Positions 32,108 to 39,814 of a stretch of 39,837 nt of DNA are shown one piece after another; the stretch's first letter is position 1, and every line of letters starts with the position of its first letter. Below the pieces are notes generated by a model that worked only from the letters and a program-made list of their open reading frames with translations, was not told the DNA's origin and searched no databases. Made by a program: the position numbers and the translations under genes. This DNA comes from Candidatus Omnitrophota bacterium (lineage in GTDB: Bacteria > Omnitrophota > Gorgyraeia > 2-01-FULL-45-10): assembly GCA_016935115.1 (NCBI GenBank), contig JAFGRN010000021.1, forward strand, positions 1-39,837. Reading direction: 5' to 3'.

Positions 32108-34479
32108 TATCCCATCACAACCTTTACTTTATGCATCCTATTATCACCCGGATCCTTTATAATTGGTAACTTTATCTTCTTGCCATCCAGGTAAATATCT
32201 TTAACGCCTTTCTGCACATGATCGGGGTTATCCACCTCTATAATATATTCAGCCGAACCGTAACGCCTCTTCATTGTAAATCCGTTCCAGCGGCGCGGAA
32301 TACACGGGTCTATCAATAGCCCCTCATATGTGGGCCTCACCCCCAGGATCCAGTTGGTCGATACCCTGTAAAGCCATGCGCCTGAACCGGTATACCATGT
32401 CCAGGCTCCGCAACCATAGTCGGCTGACTGAGGGCCATTAGTATTGCCGGACGTGACATAGGGCTCTGCCTTATATAGATCCGGATCCATTCCTCTTTTA
32501 GGCGGTGAAAAACTCGAATACATCTTATAAGCGATGTCGCCCCTGCCCAGACAGCACTCGGCAAGCACCGCCCAGCAGGCTGAGTGGGTATAGACGGCTC
32601 CATTCTCCCTGACGCCCGCGGCATATCTGGTAATATAGCCGATATTCTCGTCGGGAACGGTAAATCCTGGCGCGATGAGCAGCGGCCCGTACGGGCCGCA
32701 CAGGCGCTTCTCTACCGACTCCATAGATTTAATTTTTCTTTCCGGCGTCGAAACGTCATTGATAATGCCCCAGGACTGCGTCATAAGATAGATCTTGCCC
32801 TCTTTGCATTTCTTCGAGCCGACCAATTTACCGTCATCCCTCGTCGCGGCTATGTACCATTCGCTATCCCAGCCGTATTTATTTATCGCTTTCTTTAACT
32901 CTGCCGCTCTAGCTATGTATCTCTTCGCGCGGGGCCTGTCTTTCTTACGTTCAACTATAGGCGCAAACCTGAGCAAAATCCCGTAAAGGAACTGGCCGAG
33001 CCATATCGATTCTCCTTTCCAGTTCGTCCCTATCATATTAAAACCGTCGTTCCAGTCGCCGGCGCCGATGAGCGGCAATCCGCGCCTGGACCAGCGCGAT
33101 AGGACTTTATCGATCGCCCGTAAGCAGTGCTGGTAGACGGTCCCTGTACCGCCGTCAAGATACGACACCTTTATATCGAGAATCTTAAAATCTTTAGTCT
33201 CTTCCAGATAACTTAAGAGTATGTAGGCCAGCCACAGCAGGTTATCTGTCATATCGGTGATGGCGCCGAATGTGGAGAGCTGATGCCACCAATGATGCAC
33301 AGTACCGTCTTTGAACTGGTGAGCGGCATTCATGAGGATCTGTTTTTTGCAGAGCTCGGGAGCTATGGGCAGGAATACCTGGCTGTCCTGCAGCTGGTCC
33401 CTGAATCCATAGCCGCCCGAAGATTGGTAATAGGCGCTCTTGGCCCAGATCCTGCCGGAAATGGCCTGGTATTTCAGCCATGTATTCGTCATGAAGTTGA
33501 AAGCGTCGTCCGGAGTCCTGACTTCCATGCCGGACAGGAGATCGTTCCAGAATTTTTTTGTCTTCTCAAGCGACCTGTCCGTCTCCGCGACACTATGGTA
33601 TTTCCTTATCCAGCCCTCGGCTTTTTTGCTATCGCCGTAATAACCTATGGTGTAGACGAGCGTCTTCTCCTGGCCGGGCTTAAGGTCCACATCATTATGC
33701 AAGCTGGATATGGAATCATACCAGTCTCCGACGGTATTTGTAAGCTTCCCGTTTTTAACTGCTAAAGGATCCCGCAGGTTCCCGTACATCCCAAGAAAAC
33801 GTTCTTTATCACCCTCGAATGAAACGGGCTTTTCGCTGACACTATTAAAACCGCTTATCGGATAGTCGAAAGATCCCGACGAGATATATTTAGGGACGAG
33901 TTGTTTGCGTTTCGCGGCATAGAGCGTATTTGTGATTTTATTGAACCGGGTACCGATGAATGTCTTCTGAAATTCGCGGTGAGTGTCATCGGAATTACCG
34001 AGGCACCATTCGAAATAGGTAAATAAGCTTATCCTTCTGGCGGAGTTTCCCTCATTCTTCAGCGTAACTTTCCAGACTTCGAGATTTTCCTTGGGGGGAA
34101 TAAATACAGTGGCGGAAGATCTGATGCCACGGAACTTCGATGTAAATGTGGTATAACCTATGCCATGGCGCACTTCATAAAGGTCAAATTTGGCGCAAAC
34201 GGGTTTCCATGTAAGAGACCAGGCTTCGCCGGAATCCCTGTCTTTTATGAATATATACCTGCCCCATTCATCTTTGATTAGATCCTGCATCCAGCGGGTA
34301 ATCCGGGCAAGGTTGGAATTCCCCCACCAGCTCGACCCGCCGCCGGTCTGGGAGATGGTCATGCCGTAATCGCTGTTAGATATTATATTTATCCATGGCC
34401 GCGGGGTATCCGGCCTCGTGATGACGTACTCTTTACCGTCGTCGGTGAAGTACCCGTATTTGGTGCGGAACTTTGCCAT
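32107..34479 (-). CDS. GH94 glycoside phosphorylase (cytosolic, acceptor unknown)
   Basis: A 790-residue inverting beta-glycoside phosphorylase without signal peptide. It starts with KYGYFTDDGKEYVITRPDTP and ISNSDYGMTISQTGGG, the N-terminal beta-sandwich of GH94. The (alpha/alpha)6 barrel contains GDWNDGFNMIG with the likely general acid D478, and YGFRDQLQD. GH94 covers cellobiose, cellodextrin, laminaribiose, chitobiose and beta-1,2-oligoglucan phosphorylases; which one applies cannot be read here. Beta-1,2-oligoglucan phosphorylases are usually longer (over 1000 residues), so a disaccharide or different acceptor is possible. It lies 19 nt after the sugar-binding lipoprotein gene and would use imported oligosaccharides to make glucose 1-phosphate. 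Confidence 0.88.
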   Translation of the reverse strand: MAKFRTKYGYFTDDGKEYVITRPDTPRPWINIISNSDYGMTISQTGGGSSWWGNSNLARITRWMQDLIKDEWGRYIFIKDRDSGEAWSLTWKPVCAKFDLYEVRHGIGYTTFTSKFRGIRSSATVFIPPKENLEVWKVTLKNEGNSARRISLFTYFEWCLGNSDDTHREFQKTFIGTRFNKITNTLYAAKRKQLVPKYISSGSFDYPISGFNSVSEKPVSFEGDKERFLGMYGNLRDPLAVKNGKLTNTVGDWYDSISSLHNDVDLKPGQEKTLVYTIGYYGDSKKAEGWIRKYHSVAETDRSLEKTKKFWNDLLSGMEVRTPDDAFNFMTNTWLKYQAISGRIWAKSAYYQSSGGYGFRDQLQDSQVFLPIAPELCKKQILMNAAHQFKDGTVHHWWHQLSTFGAITDMTDNLLWLAYILLSYLEETKDFKILDIKVSYLDGGTGTVYQHCLRAIDKVLSRWSRRGLPLIGAGDWNDGFNMIGTNWKGESIWLGQFLYGILLRFAPIVERKKDRPRAKRYIARAAELKKAINKYGWDSEWYIAATRDDGKLVGSKKCKEGKIYLMTQSWGIINDVSTPERKIKSMESVEKRLCGPYGPLLIAPGFTVPDENIGYITRYAAGVRENGAVYTHSACWAVLAECCLGRGDIAYKMYSSFSPPKRGMDPDLYKAEPYVTSGNTNGPQSADYGCGAWTWYTGSGAWLYRVSTNWILGVRPTYEGLLIDPCIPRRWNGFTMKRRYGSAEYIIEVDNPDHVQKGVKDIYLDGKKIKLPIIKDPGDNRMHKVKVVMG

Positions 34480-34498
34480 CTCTTTCGCGGTCCTTCCG

Positions 34499-35815
34499 CT
34501 ACTGCCTCTTAAGGAGATTATTCACCTTGTTGATAAACGCGGCGACCGCGGCCCATGCTGTCTTCTTATTGCTGAACAACAGGTCAAGCTCGGGGATTAT
34601 ATACATCTCCTTCGCTTCCCTCCAGGCAGGAGAGAACGGGTCATATATAACATACTTCATCGCGCGATCGAGCATCTTCTTATTATAAGGCACCTTGCCG
34701 TCATCAGCCCAGTACTTTGACATTGCTATCGACATCATCGCGGGTTGAGCAAGCCCTGTCTCGGCGAGCTTCATCTGGGCATTCTTCCCGGAAAGCGCTT
34801 TCACGACTTCGAACGCCTCTTTCGGATATTTCGTCTCTTTTAATACGCAGTAACCCGAACCGCCTGTACCGAAACCGCGCTTGCCGGAAGGGCCTTTTGG
34901 GAACATCACCACATCCCATTCAAAGTCCTGTATCTTACGCAGGCCGGGCGTTTCCCAGATGCCGGAAGAGAACATGGCAAGCCTGCCCGTCATAAACATG
35001 CCCTGTACTCCCATAGCAAGATTTGTCATGGTAGTGGCGGAAGGCTGGACCTTATGCTTATTTATGAGGTCCGAATAGAACTGCAGGCCTTCTACGGAAT
35101 TTTTGGTATTTAAAATACATTCCGTGGGATTCTTCACATTATCGACAAGGCTGCCGCCGAAAGCATAGACAAAGTTCATCCAGGCCCAGGCATAAAAACC
35201 GTACTGGGTAACGCGCCCATCCTTATCGGACTTTGTCAGCTTCTGGGCTTTTTCCAGCATATCATTAATATCCCATTCATCAGTCGGATATGGGATCTTC
35301 GCTTCATCGAACATCTTTTTATTATAATAGACACATGCAAATGGCGCGGTGTCGCGCGGCACAGCATACAGCTTGCCGTCAACAGTAAAGCGGTCTATGA
35401 TCTGCGGATAAAAATCTTTAAGGTTAAATTCCGGATCCGCCGTAACATACGGTGTAAGGTCGAGAAGGACATTCTTAGACTGGAATGTCACAAAGAGGTC
35501 TACTTCGGTGCATATGATATCGGGGGCGGATCTTCCCGCTATACGGGTTAGGAGTTTATCTACATAACCGCGGTAAGGAGTATGCTCCAGTTTTACCAGT
35601 ATATCCGGATGGGACTTCTTCCATTCATCGATTATTCCGGCGATTATATTGACTTCGTCTGGAGCGCCCCAAAATGCTACTTTGATCTCCGTTGGCAACC
35701 CGTTATTGGGAAAGGCTTTCTGCGCTTCGGATTGGCCGGGCGCGCATCCGGCAGCATACAATGATAAAAAAAGAAAAAATGTTAAAAATATCGCGGAGGC
35801 CCTGCCGGACTTCAT
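34499..35815 (-). CDS. ABC sugar-binding lipoprotein (family 1 solute-binding protein)
   Basis: A 438-residue extracellular solute-binding protein of the CUT1 type. The lipobox is YAAGC (C24). Typical blocks are IKVAFWGAPDE with WKKSHPDILVKLEHTPY, YAVPRDTAPFACVYYNKKMFDEA and a glycine-rich GFGTGGSGYCVLK. It should deliver an oligosaccharide to the permeases at 14699-16546, the only permeases in the window. The ribosome site AGGGAGGATAA is strong. It sits between the outer-membrane-like protein (17-nt gap) and the GH94 phosphorylase, which supports a beta-glucan-derived substrate. Confidence 0.9.
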   Translation of the reverse strand: MKSGRASAIFLTFFLFLSLYAAGCAPGQSEAQKAFPNNGLPTEIKVAFWGAPDEVNIIAGIIDEWKKSHPDILVKLEHTPYRGYVDKLLTRIAGRSAPDIICTEVDLFVTFQSKNVLLDLTPYVTADPEFNLKDFYPQIIDRFTVDGKLYAVPRDTAPFACVYYNKKMFDEAKIPYPTDEWDINDMLEKAQKLTKSDKDGRVTQYGFYAWAWMNFVYAFGGSLVDNVKNPTECILNTKNSVEGLQFYSDLINKHKVQPSATTMTNLAMGVQGMFMTGRLAMFSSGIWETPGLRKIQDFEWDVVMFPKGPSGKRGFGTGGSGYCVLKETKYPKEAFEVVKALSGKNAQMKLAETGLAQPAMMSIAMSKYWADDGKVPYNKKMLDRAMKYVIYDPFSPAWREAKEMYIIPELDLLFSNKKTAWAAVAAFINKVNNLLKRQ

Positions 35816-35831
35816 TTATCCTCCCTTTATC

Positions 35832-37304
35832 CTACATGAAGAAGTAACACTTGAAATAGATCGTCGAGAGGAAATCATCGATATTGTAGAATCCGTTCCC
35901 TCTCCACCCCACGTCCACCCTGATTATTCCTGGAGCGTAATACTCCAGGCCCGCCAGTATCCCGATATTGTCGAAACTGCACATATCGACTCCGACGGAG
36001 AGATCGGCTCCGGCCTGAACCCAAAGTTTGTCATATATCCTCGCCTGGGCCCTGTTCTCCCATACGATAGCTTTAGCAGTGACATCAAATGGTGCCGGCC
36101 AGGGCGCAACAAAACCAGCGGGGACAACCCACATAGCATTATCTATTGAGCGTGTATGGTCATACAGGTACTTCAGCATTGTATATGCGCTTAAGTTCTT
36201 ACTGAAATCATGTCCTACCCTTGCCCATATCTCATATTTTTCGAAAGTATTACTGGAAGGCGAATATATATCCAGGGAGTAGCTAAAACGTCCTGTATAG
36301 CTTGTCTTCATATCTTTCGACTTCATCCTGAGCTCACCCGCTATGAGGTAGTGGTCCGGCTCACTAGCCCACATGCATCTATCATGCTCACCTTTAAAAT
36401 ATTCTCCCTGAGCGAATAATTCGAGTCTGGGATTCGGAGATAGCGACTGATTTACATAGTATGTGCACCTGAACTCATCGCCTGATGTAAAGTCCCATCT
36501 GTCGTCCAATTCCTTGACATTTATGGTCGAATACCTGAAGCCGACGTTGGACGTGTATAGCCAGTCTATCGGCTCCATCTTTGCCATAGTTATGATCAGT
36601 ATATCATTCTGCAGCCATCTTGAAACTTTGCTATCAGGAAATTTCGGATCATATTCATTATATACATCGCGGTAATCGAGAGTATACTTTATCTGTCCCT
36701 TTATGAGGCTGGAGGACTCTTTCGGGTCACTTATCGTAACCTCTGTGCCGTAAGCCCTGACGAAGAGCGGCTTGACAAGGCTTCTGTAAGAACACGGCTC
36801 AAAATCGATCTCTCTCCAGTTAGGATTTATATCGCTGTAGATATGCCGCATCTCCTTGAACATTATCATATAAGAGTCGACCGGCTTCGGTTCCTGGTAT
36901 ATCTCCACTCTCTGGCCGAATCCTACCGCGGGGCTCGGCAGTATCTTTGGCGGGATCTTTACACCGGCAAACTGTTCATAGGCTACTTCGACGCCTATCC
37001 TGTTAGGATCTATCTTTTTGAGCTGATATATCTGCTCGGGAACTTCTATCGCCGGAAGCGCCAATTTCGGATCATTGGGATTATCCAGTGTAATCTCTTC
37101 CTTGGAATACGGCGCCGGGGCGGATGAAACGCCTGAAGCTTGATCAGAAGCAGGCAGGGTACCGGAATCCTCTGCTGCTGACACATTTGATGCGGCCGAT
37201 TGAGGAGTGTTCTGGGCAATAGCAAAATTAGTTACGATAAAGGCATGGAATAGTGGAATCGCGAAAATAACAATGAATATACGCACTTTCCGGGCTCTTG
37301 GCAT
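35832..37304 (-). CDS. Outer-membrane beta-barrel-like protein, unknown family
   Basis: A 490-residue exported protein. After a signal peptide (first 30 or so residues) comes a Ser/Ala/Pro-rich linker, then a conserved-looking region with repeated PPKILPSPAVGFG-type turns, then about 300 residues of alternating aromatic strands (for example YTGRFSYSLDIYS). It ends IYFKCYFFM, a C-terminal aromatic pattern seen in outer-membrane barrels. A porin-like role for glucan passage is inferred from position: first gene before the sugar-binding lipoprotein and phosphorylase. The ATG at 37304 is preferred over an upstream TTG at 37316 because GGAGGAG sits at the right distance. Confidence 0.68.
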   Translation of the reverse strand: MPRARKVRIFIVIFAIPLFHAFIVTNFAIAQNTPQSAASNVSAAEDSGTLPASDQASGVSSAPAPYSKEEITLDNPNDPKLALPAIEVPEQIYQLKKIDPNRIGVEVAYEQFAGVKIPPKILPSPAVGFGQRVEIYQEPKPVDSYMIMFKEMRHIYSDINPNWREIDFEPCSYRSLVKPLFVRAYGTEVTISDPKESSSLIKGQIKYTLDYRDVYNEYDPKFPDSKVSRWLQNDILIITMAKMEPIDWLYTSNVGFRYSTINVKELDDRWDFTSGDEFRCTYYVNQSLSPNPRLELFAQGEYFKGEHDRCMWASEPDHYLIAGELRMKSKDMKTSYTGRFSYSLDIYSPSSNTFEKYEIWARVGHDFSKNLSAYTMLKYLYDHTRSIDNAMWVVPAGFVAPWPAPFDVTAKAIVWENRAQARIYDKLWVQAGADLSVGVDMCSFDNIGILAGLEYYAPGIIRVDVGWRGNGFYNIDDFLSTIYFKCYFFM

Positions 37305-37353
37305 TATCTCCTCCAATATTTTAAGTCTGCTTTATTTTATAAAGAAAGAATTG

Positions 37354-37366
37354 GTTATATTATAAC
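37354..37366. promoter_or_regulatory. Palindrome near the predicted start point (operator candidate)
   Basis: GTTATATTATAAC is a perfect 13-bp palindrome located just downstream of the -10 hexamer of the promoter at 37368-37395, spanning the predicted transcription start. It could be an operator for the ROK or OmpR-type regulator of this locus; no footprint evidence can be read from sequence. Confidence 0.3.
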
Positions 37367-37367
37367 A

Positions 37368-37395
37368 ATATTATCATAAGGAAGGTTTTTGTCAA
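37368..37395 (-). promoter_or_regulatory. Promoter of the outer-membrane protein / binding protein / phosphorylase operon
   Basis: On the minus strand a perfect TTGACA (37390-37395, overlapping the GH144-type stop codon) is followed after 16 nt by TAATAT (37368-37373). A perfect TATAAT occurs farther on but without a matching -35. The leader to the ATG at 37304 would be about 55 nt. Confidence 0.5.
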
Positions 37396-38654
37396 GGCTG
37401 TTTTTGAATAGCCGGCTTTTCTCTTGTCATACATAGGTCTATCCATCTATTTACAAATTCTATGCCCATGAATTTCTCCCATATAAGCCCGGAGCGATAG
37501 TTCTCGATCATAAGAAGGCTTGCCCCTAAACTTATTCCAAGATGTTCATCTGCCCACCACTTCCTGTCCAGATTAAAAGCATCTTTAAATCCATACCTGC
37601 CGTACAAAAAACTCCCATAATTCTCGTAAAGGTATTTCAGGCCTTTCAGCGACTCCTGCCAATCAAAAACAAACGAACTCGCCATGCCGCACGGTGCTAT
37701 GGTACCATCATTTAGGGCTTCACCAGGTTTTGCGCCGTAACTTTTATATCCATCGGGGCCTATGCAGGCGGTAAGGCCCCATGAATTTTCCCCGTAAGTA
37801 CTATATACGGAGGATTCATCGATACAAAATTGGCGGTTAGCTTTCGTGGCATTCACGGAGTTTTCAAAATAATTTATATCACCGTCATATATATTACGGA
37901 AATCTATCCATACGTGTGAATATTGATAGGTGAATAGGCTGCCTGTGGAGCAGTATACCAACTTATAGTCCTTATAAGTACCGACGGGACGCTTCCATGC
38001 CAACCATGCCTCTTTAGATATGGGATATGTGGGCGATCCTATAGCCAGCGCATAAAGTATTATTGCTTCATTGTATGAATCCCAATAATACCATAGGAAT
38101 CCGGATTCCGGTTTCCACCCCATACACATAACAGGTCTTCCATTCATCATCCAGGGCCACTCTACGCGCCTATATAATTCCTGCGCGATTGAGTCAATTT
38201 CAGTGCCTTTAAAGTATTCGCCGGCAAAGAGGGCGCCTGCTAAAAAGAGTGCTGTATCTATGGATGATAGCTCGGAACTCCATGTGCGGGAACCTGTACG
38301 CATATCAAGGAAGTGATAGAAAAAACCGTGTTCATTAGGAACATTGTCGCGGAAAGTTTTAAGCGTTTTTAACACGCGTTCATAAGCTTTATCGTAATCG
38401 ATCCAACCGCGCGAGTTACCGATACACATGGCGGCAAGACCGAAACCTACTGCCGCCACACTGCATGGCGCGCCCGGACGCGAACTGTCCTTTATTAGCC
38501 CGTTCCTGGGATTTGCCTCTTCGGCAAAGTACAGGATGCTGTCATATTCTATCTTATCCAGAAATTCTTCGTCGGATGCCTTCATTTCCTGTATTGGTAG
38601 TGCCATCAGCATAAGTGCAAATGAAAGCGTCAGGCAGGTTATTCGGTTCTTCAT
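37392..38654 (-). CDS. Secreted GH144-type glycoamylase-family protein
   Basis: A 420-residue exported protein with signal peptide (about residues 1-26) and a single glycoamylase-family (alpha/alpha)6 domain. Diagnostic blocks are GFGLAAMCIGNSRGW, HGFFYHFLDMRTGSRTW, LSSIDTALFLAGALFAGEYF, MGWKPESGFLWYYW, ALAIGSPTYPI, QYSHVWIDFRNI and FENSVNATKANRQFCI. These match GH144 endo-beta-1,2-glucanases better than true glucoamylases (GH15). Unlike the paralogue at 26813-29080 it has no accessory domains. The start ATG overlaps the HAMP protein stop as ATGA, so the two are translationally coupled. Substrate linkage is inferred from family. Confidence 0.85.
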   Translation of the reverse strand: MKNRITCLTLSFALMLMALPIQEMKASDEEFLDKIEYDSILYFAEEANPRNGLIKDSSRPGAPCSVAAVGFGLAAMCIGNSRGWIDYDKAYERVLKTLKTFRDNVPNEHGFFYHFLDMRTGSRTWSSELSSIDTALFLAGALFAGEYFKGTEIDSIAQELYRRVEWPWMMNGRPVMCMGWKPESGFLWYYWDSYNEAIILYALAIGSPTYPISKEAWLAWKRPVGTYKDYKLVYCSTGSLFTYQYSHVWIDFRNIYDGDINYFENSVNATKANRQFCIDESSVYSTYGENSWGLTACIGPDGYKSYGAKPGEALNDGTIAPCGMASSFVFDWQESLKGLKYLYENYGSFLYGRYGFKDAFNLDRKWWADEHLGISLGASLLMIENYRSGLIWEKFMGIEFVNRWIDLCMTREKPAIQKQP

Positions 38655-39331
38655 GTCTTATACTTTAGAAGTACCCCGTCTATCTCCTTCACCAGCTTTC
38701 TCATCTTATCACAGTCCTCTGCGCTTATCAACCCCTCGGCTTCATTTATCCTTTTTACAAGAGCTGAATCGGCCGCTTTTATCCTGGCAAAATCTGCCTG
38801 GAGGGAATCGACCATATTCTCCAGCATAATTGCCGTCTCTTTCATCTCATCACCTTTCCGAACCCTGAAGCTTACGGAAAGATCGCCGTCACGGATAGCC
38901 TCAGCGGAACGCTCTATCCTGTACATCGGTCCGGCTATTTTGTGTGAAATGAATATCCCTGCTATAAATATCAAAGCGGCAAGTATGATCAGTTTCGGCA
39001 GAAGTGAACGGTTCACCGCTTTGAGTGCGCCGCGCAGAGATCCTTTTTGCTGGGCACTTAATAGCTCTGCCTCCCTGAATATCTTATCAAGGCGATAGTC
39101 GCCTTTTTTATACCTGGCGTCTTCATATGCGGCGATCCGCTGGGCATTCTCCAGATTCTGCGACATTCTGAAGACCGAGAAATTCTCGATTATGGAACCC
39201 CACATCCCGAAATATACCCCCATCCCCGTAGCGACCATAACGATCAACAGCACGCTGACTATTATGGCCGTATATTTAAGCTGGAAACGTTTCTTAATGA
39301 AGTAATTTCTCCTGGCCGGCATCTTTGGCAT
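38651..39331 (-). CDS. HAMP-domain membrane protein without output domain
   Basis: A 226-residue inner-membrane protein with one span near residues 18-41, a periplasmic segment of about 65 residues, a second span (about 109-129) and a HAMP domain (HKIAGPMYRIERSAEAIRDG, about 130-185), ending in a helical tail of about 40 residues. No kinase, cyclase or chemotaxis signalling domain follows. Similar HAMP-only proteins act as partial sensors or membrane scaffolds; the role here is unknown. The ATG at 39331 is chosen because GGGGGAG precedes it; the longer frame begins with TTG at 39364. It is coupled to the GH144-type gene. Confidence 0.75.
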   Translation of the reverse strand: MPKMPARRNYFIKKRFQLKYTAIIVSVLLIVMVATGMGVYFGMWGSIIENFSVFRMSQNLENAQRIAAYEDARYKKGDYRLDKIFREAELLSAQQKGSLRGALKAVNRSLLPKLIILAALIFIAGIFISHKIAGPMYRIERSAEAIRDGDLSVSFRVRKGDEMKETAIMLENMVDSLQADFARIKAADSALVKRINEAEGLISAEDCDKMRKLVKEIDGVLLKYKT

Positions 39332-39484
39332 GTTCTCCCCCTTATTATCCCCTGCTTGACTCAAGATAATAATCTCGAGCTTTAGCGAGAGATCTTATTA
39401 TTTGTGCTATCAGTATACCACGCCGGAGCCGGATGGCAAACGGGATTTTTCGGGGGCAAAAATATCCCTTACTCCGTAAGGGTC

Positions 39485-39648
39485 TACCTCTTGGGGGTTG
39501 TGCTTCGCAGGGACGCGAAAATTCCCCTGCGAGAAATTTTCGCTCGGAAGGTTCGCTCGCTCTTTTTGCCAGAAGGTATGCAAGGGCAAAAAACCATGCC
39601 CGCTCGCGAACTTCGACGCCCTGCTTAAGCACGAACCCCCAAGAGGTA
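39485..39648. repeat. 164-bp cloverleaf-like repeat element
   Basis: Outer inverted repeats at 39485-39505 and 39627-39648 match over 21 bp with one inserted base. Inside are three further stems: 39515-39523 with 39535-39543, 39551-39556 with 39606-39611, and 39563-39570 with 39585-39592. A truncated copy in the opposite orientation lies at 10499-10563. No protein is encoded. It resembles MITE- or REP-type structured repeats. Confidence 0.7.
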
Positions 39649-39765
39649 TCCACTGATCGCGTTACCTATATGATATTTTTGCCCTCTATAGGGAGCCATG
39701 ATCCGAAGTTATAGGGAGCACATTGAAAATATTAGGTCTTTTGTGAAGAGAAAAAGGGTTAAAAA

Positions 39766-39814
39766 GAACCGAGGATGTTTGAGGCCGCCTCCGGCGGCCG
39801 AGTTCCGCAGGTTC
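39766..39814. repeat. Nested hairpin at the right edge
   Basis: GAACC (39766-39770) pairs with GGTTC (39810-39814), enclosing a GC-rich hairpin GGCCGCC (39783-39789) / GGCGGCC (39793-39799). The CCTTTTTATCCTGAAC that follows continues to the window end. The stretch 39332-39837 holds this, the cloverleaf-like repeat and no supported gene; an AT-rich imperfect hairpin lies at about 39365-39402. Confidence 0.4.

Noticed and set aside
37392-38654. Annotation as a starch glucoamylase (GH15).
   Set aside because: The visible blocks are those of the PF10091/GH144 family; the word glycoamylase in the family name does not imply starch.
39345-39653. Overlapping open frames on both strands at the right edge (for example a 102-codon minus-strand frame).
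   Set aside because: They are read through the cloverleaf-like repeat; their sequences reflect the repeat (ENSPARNF-type strings) rather than a protein.
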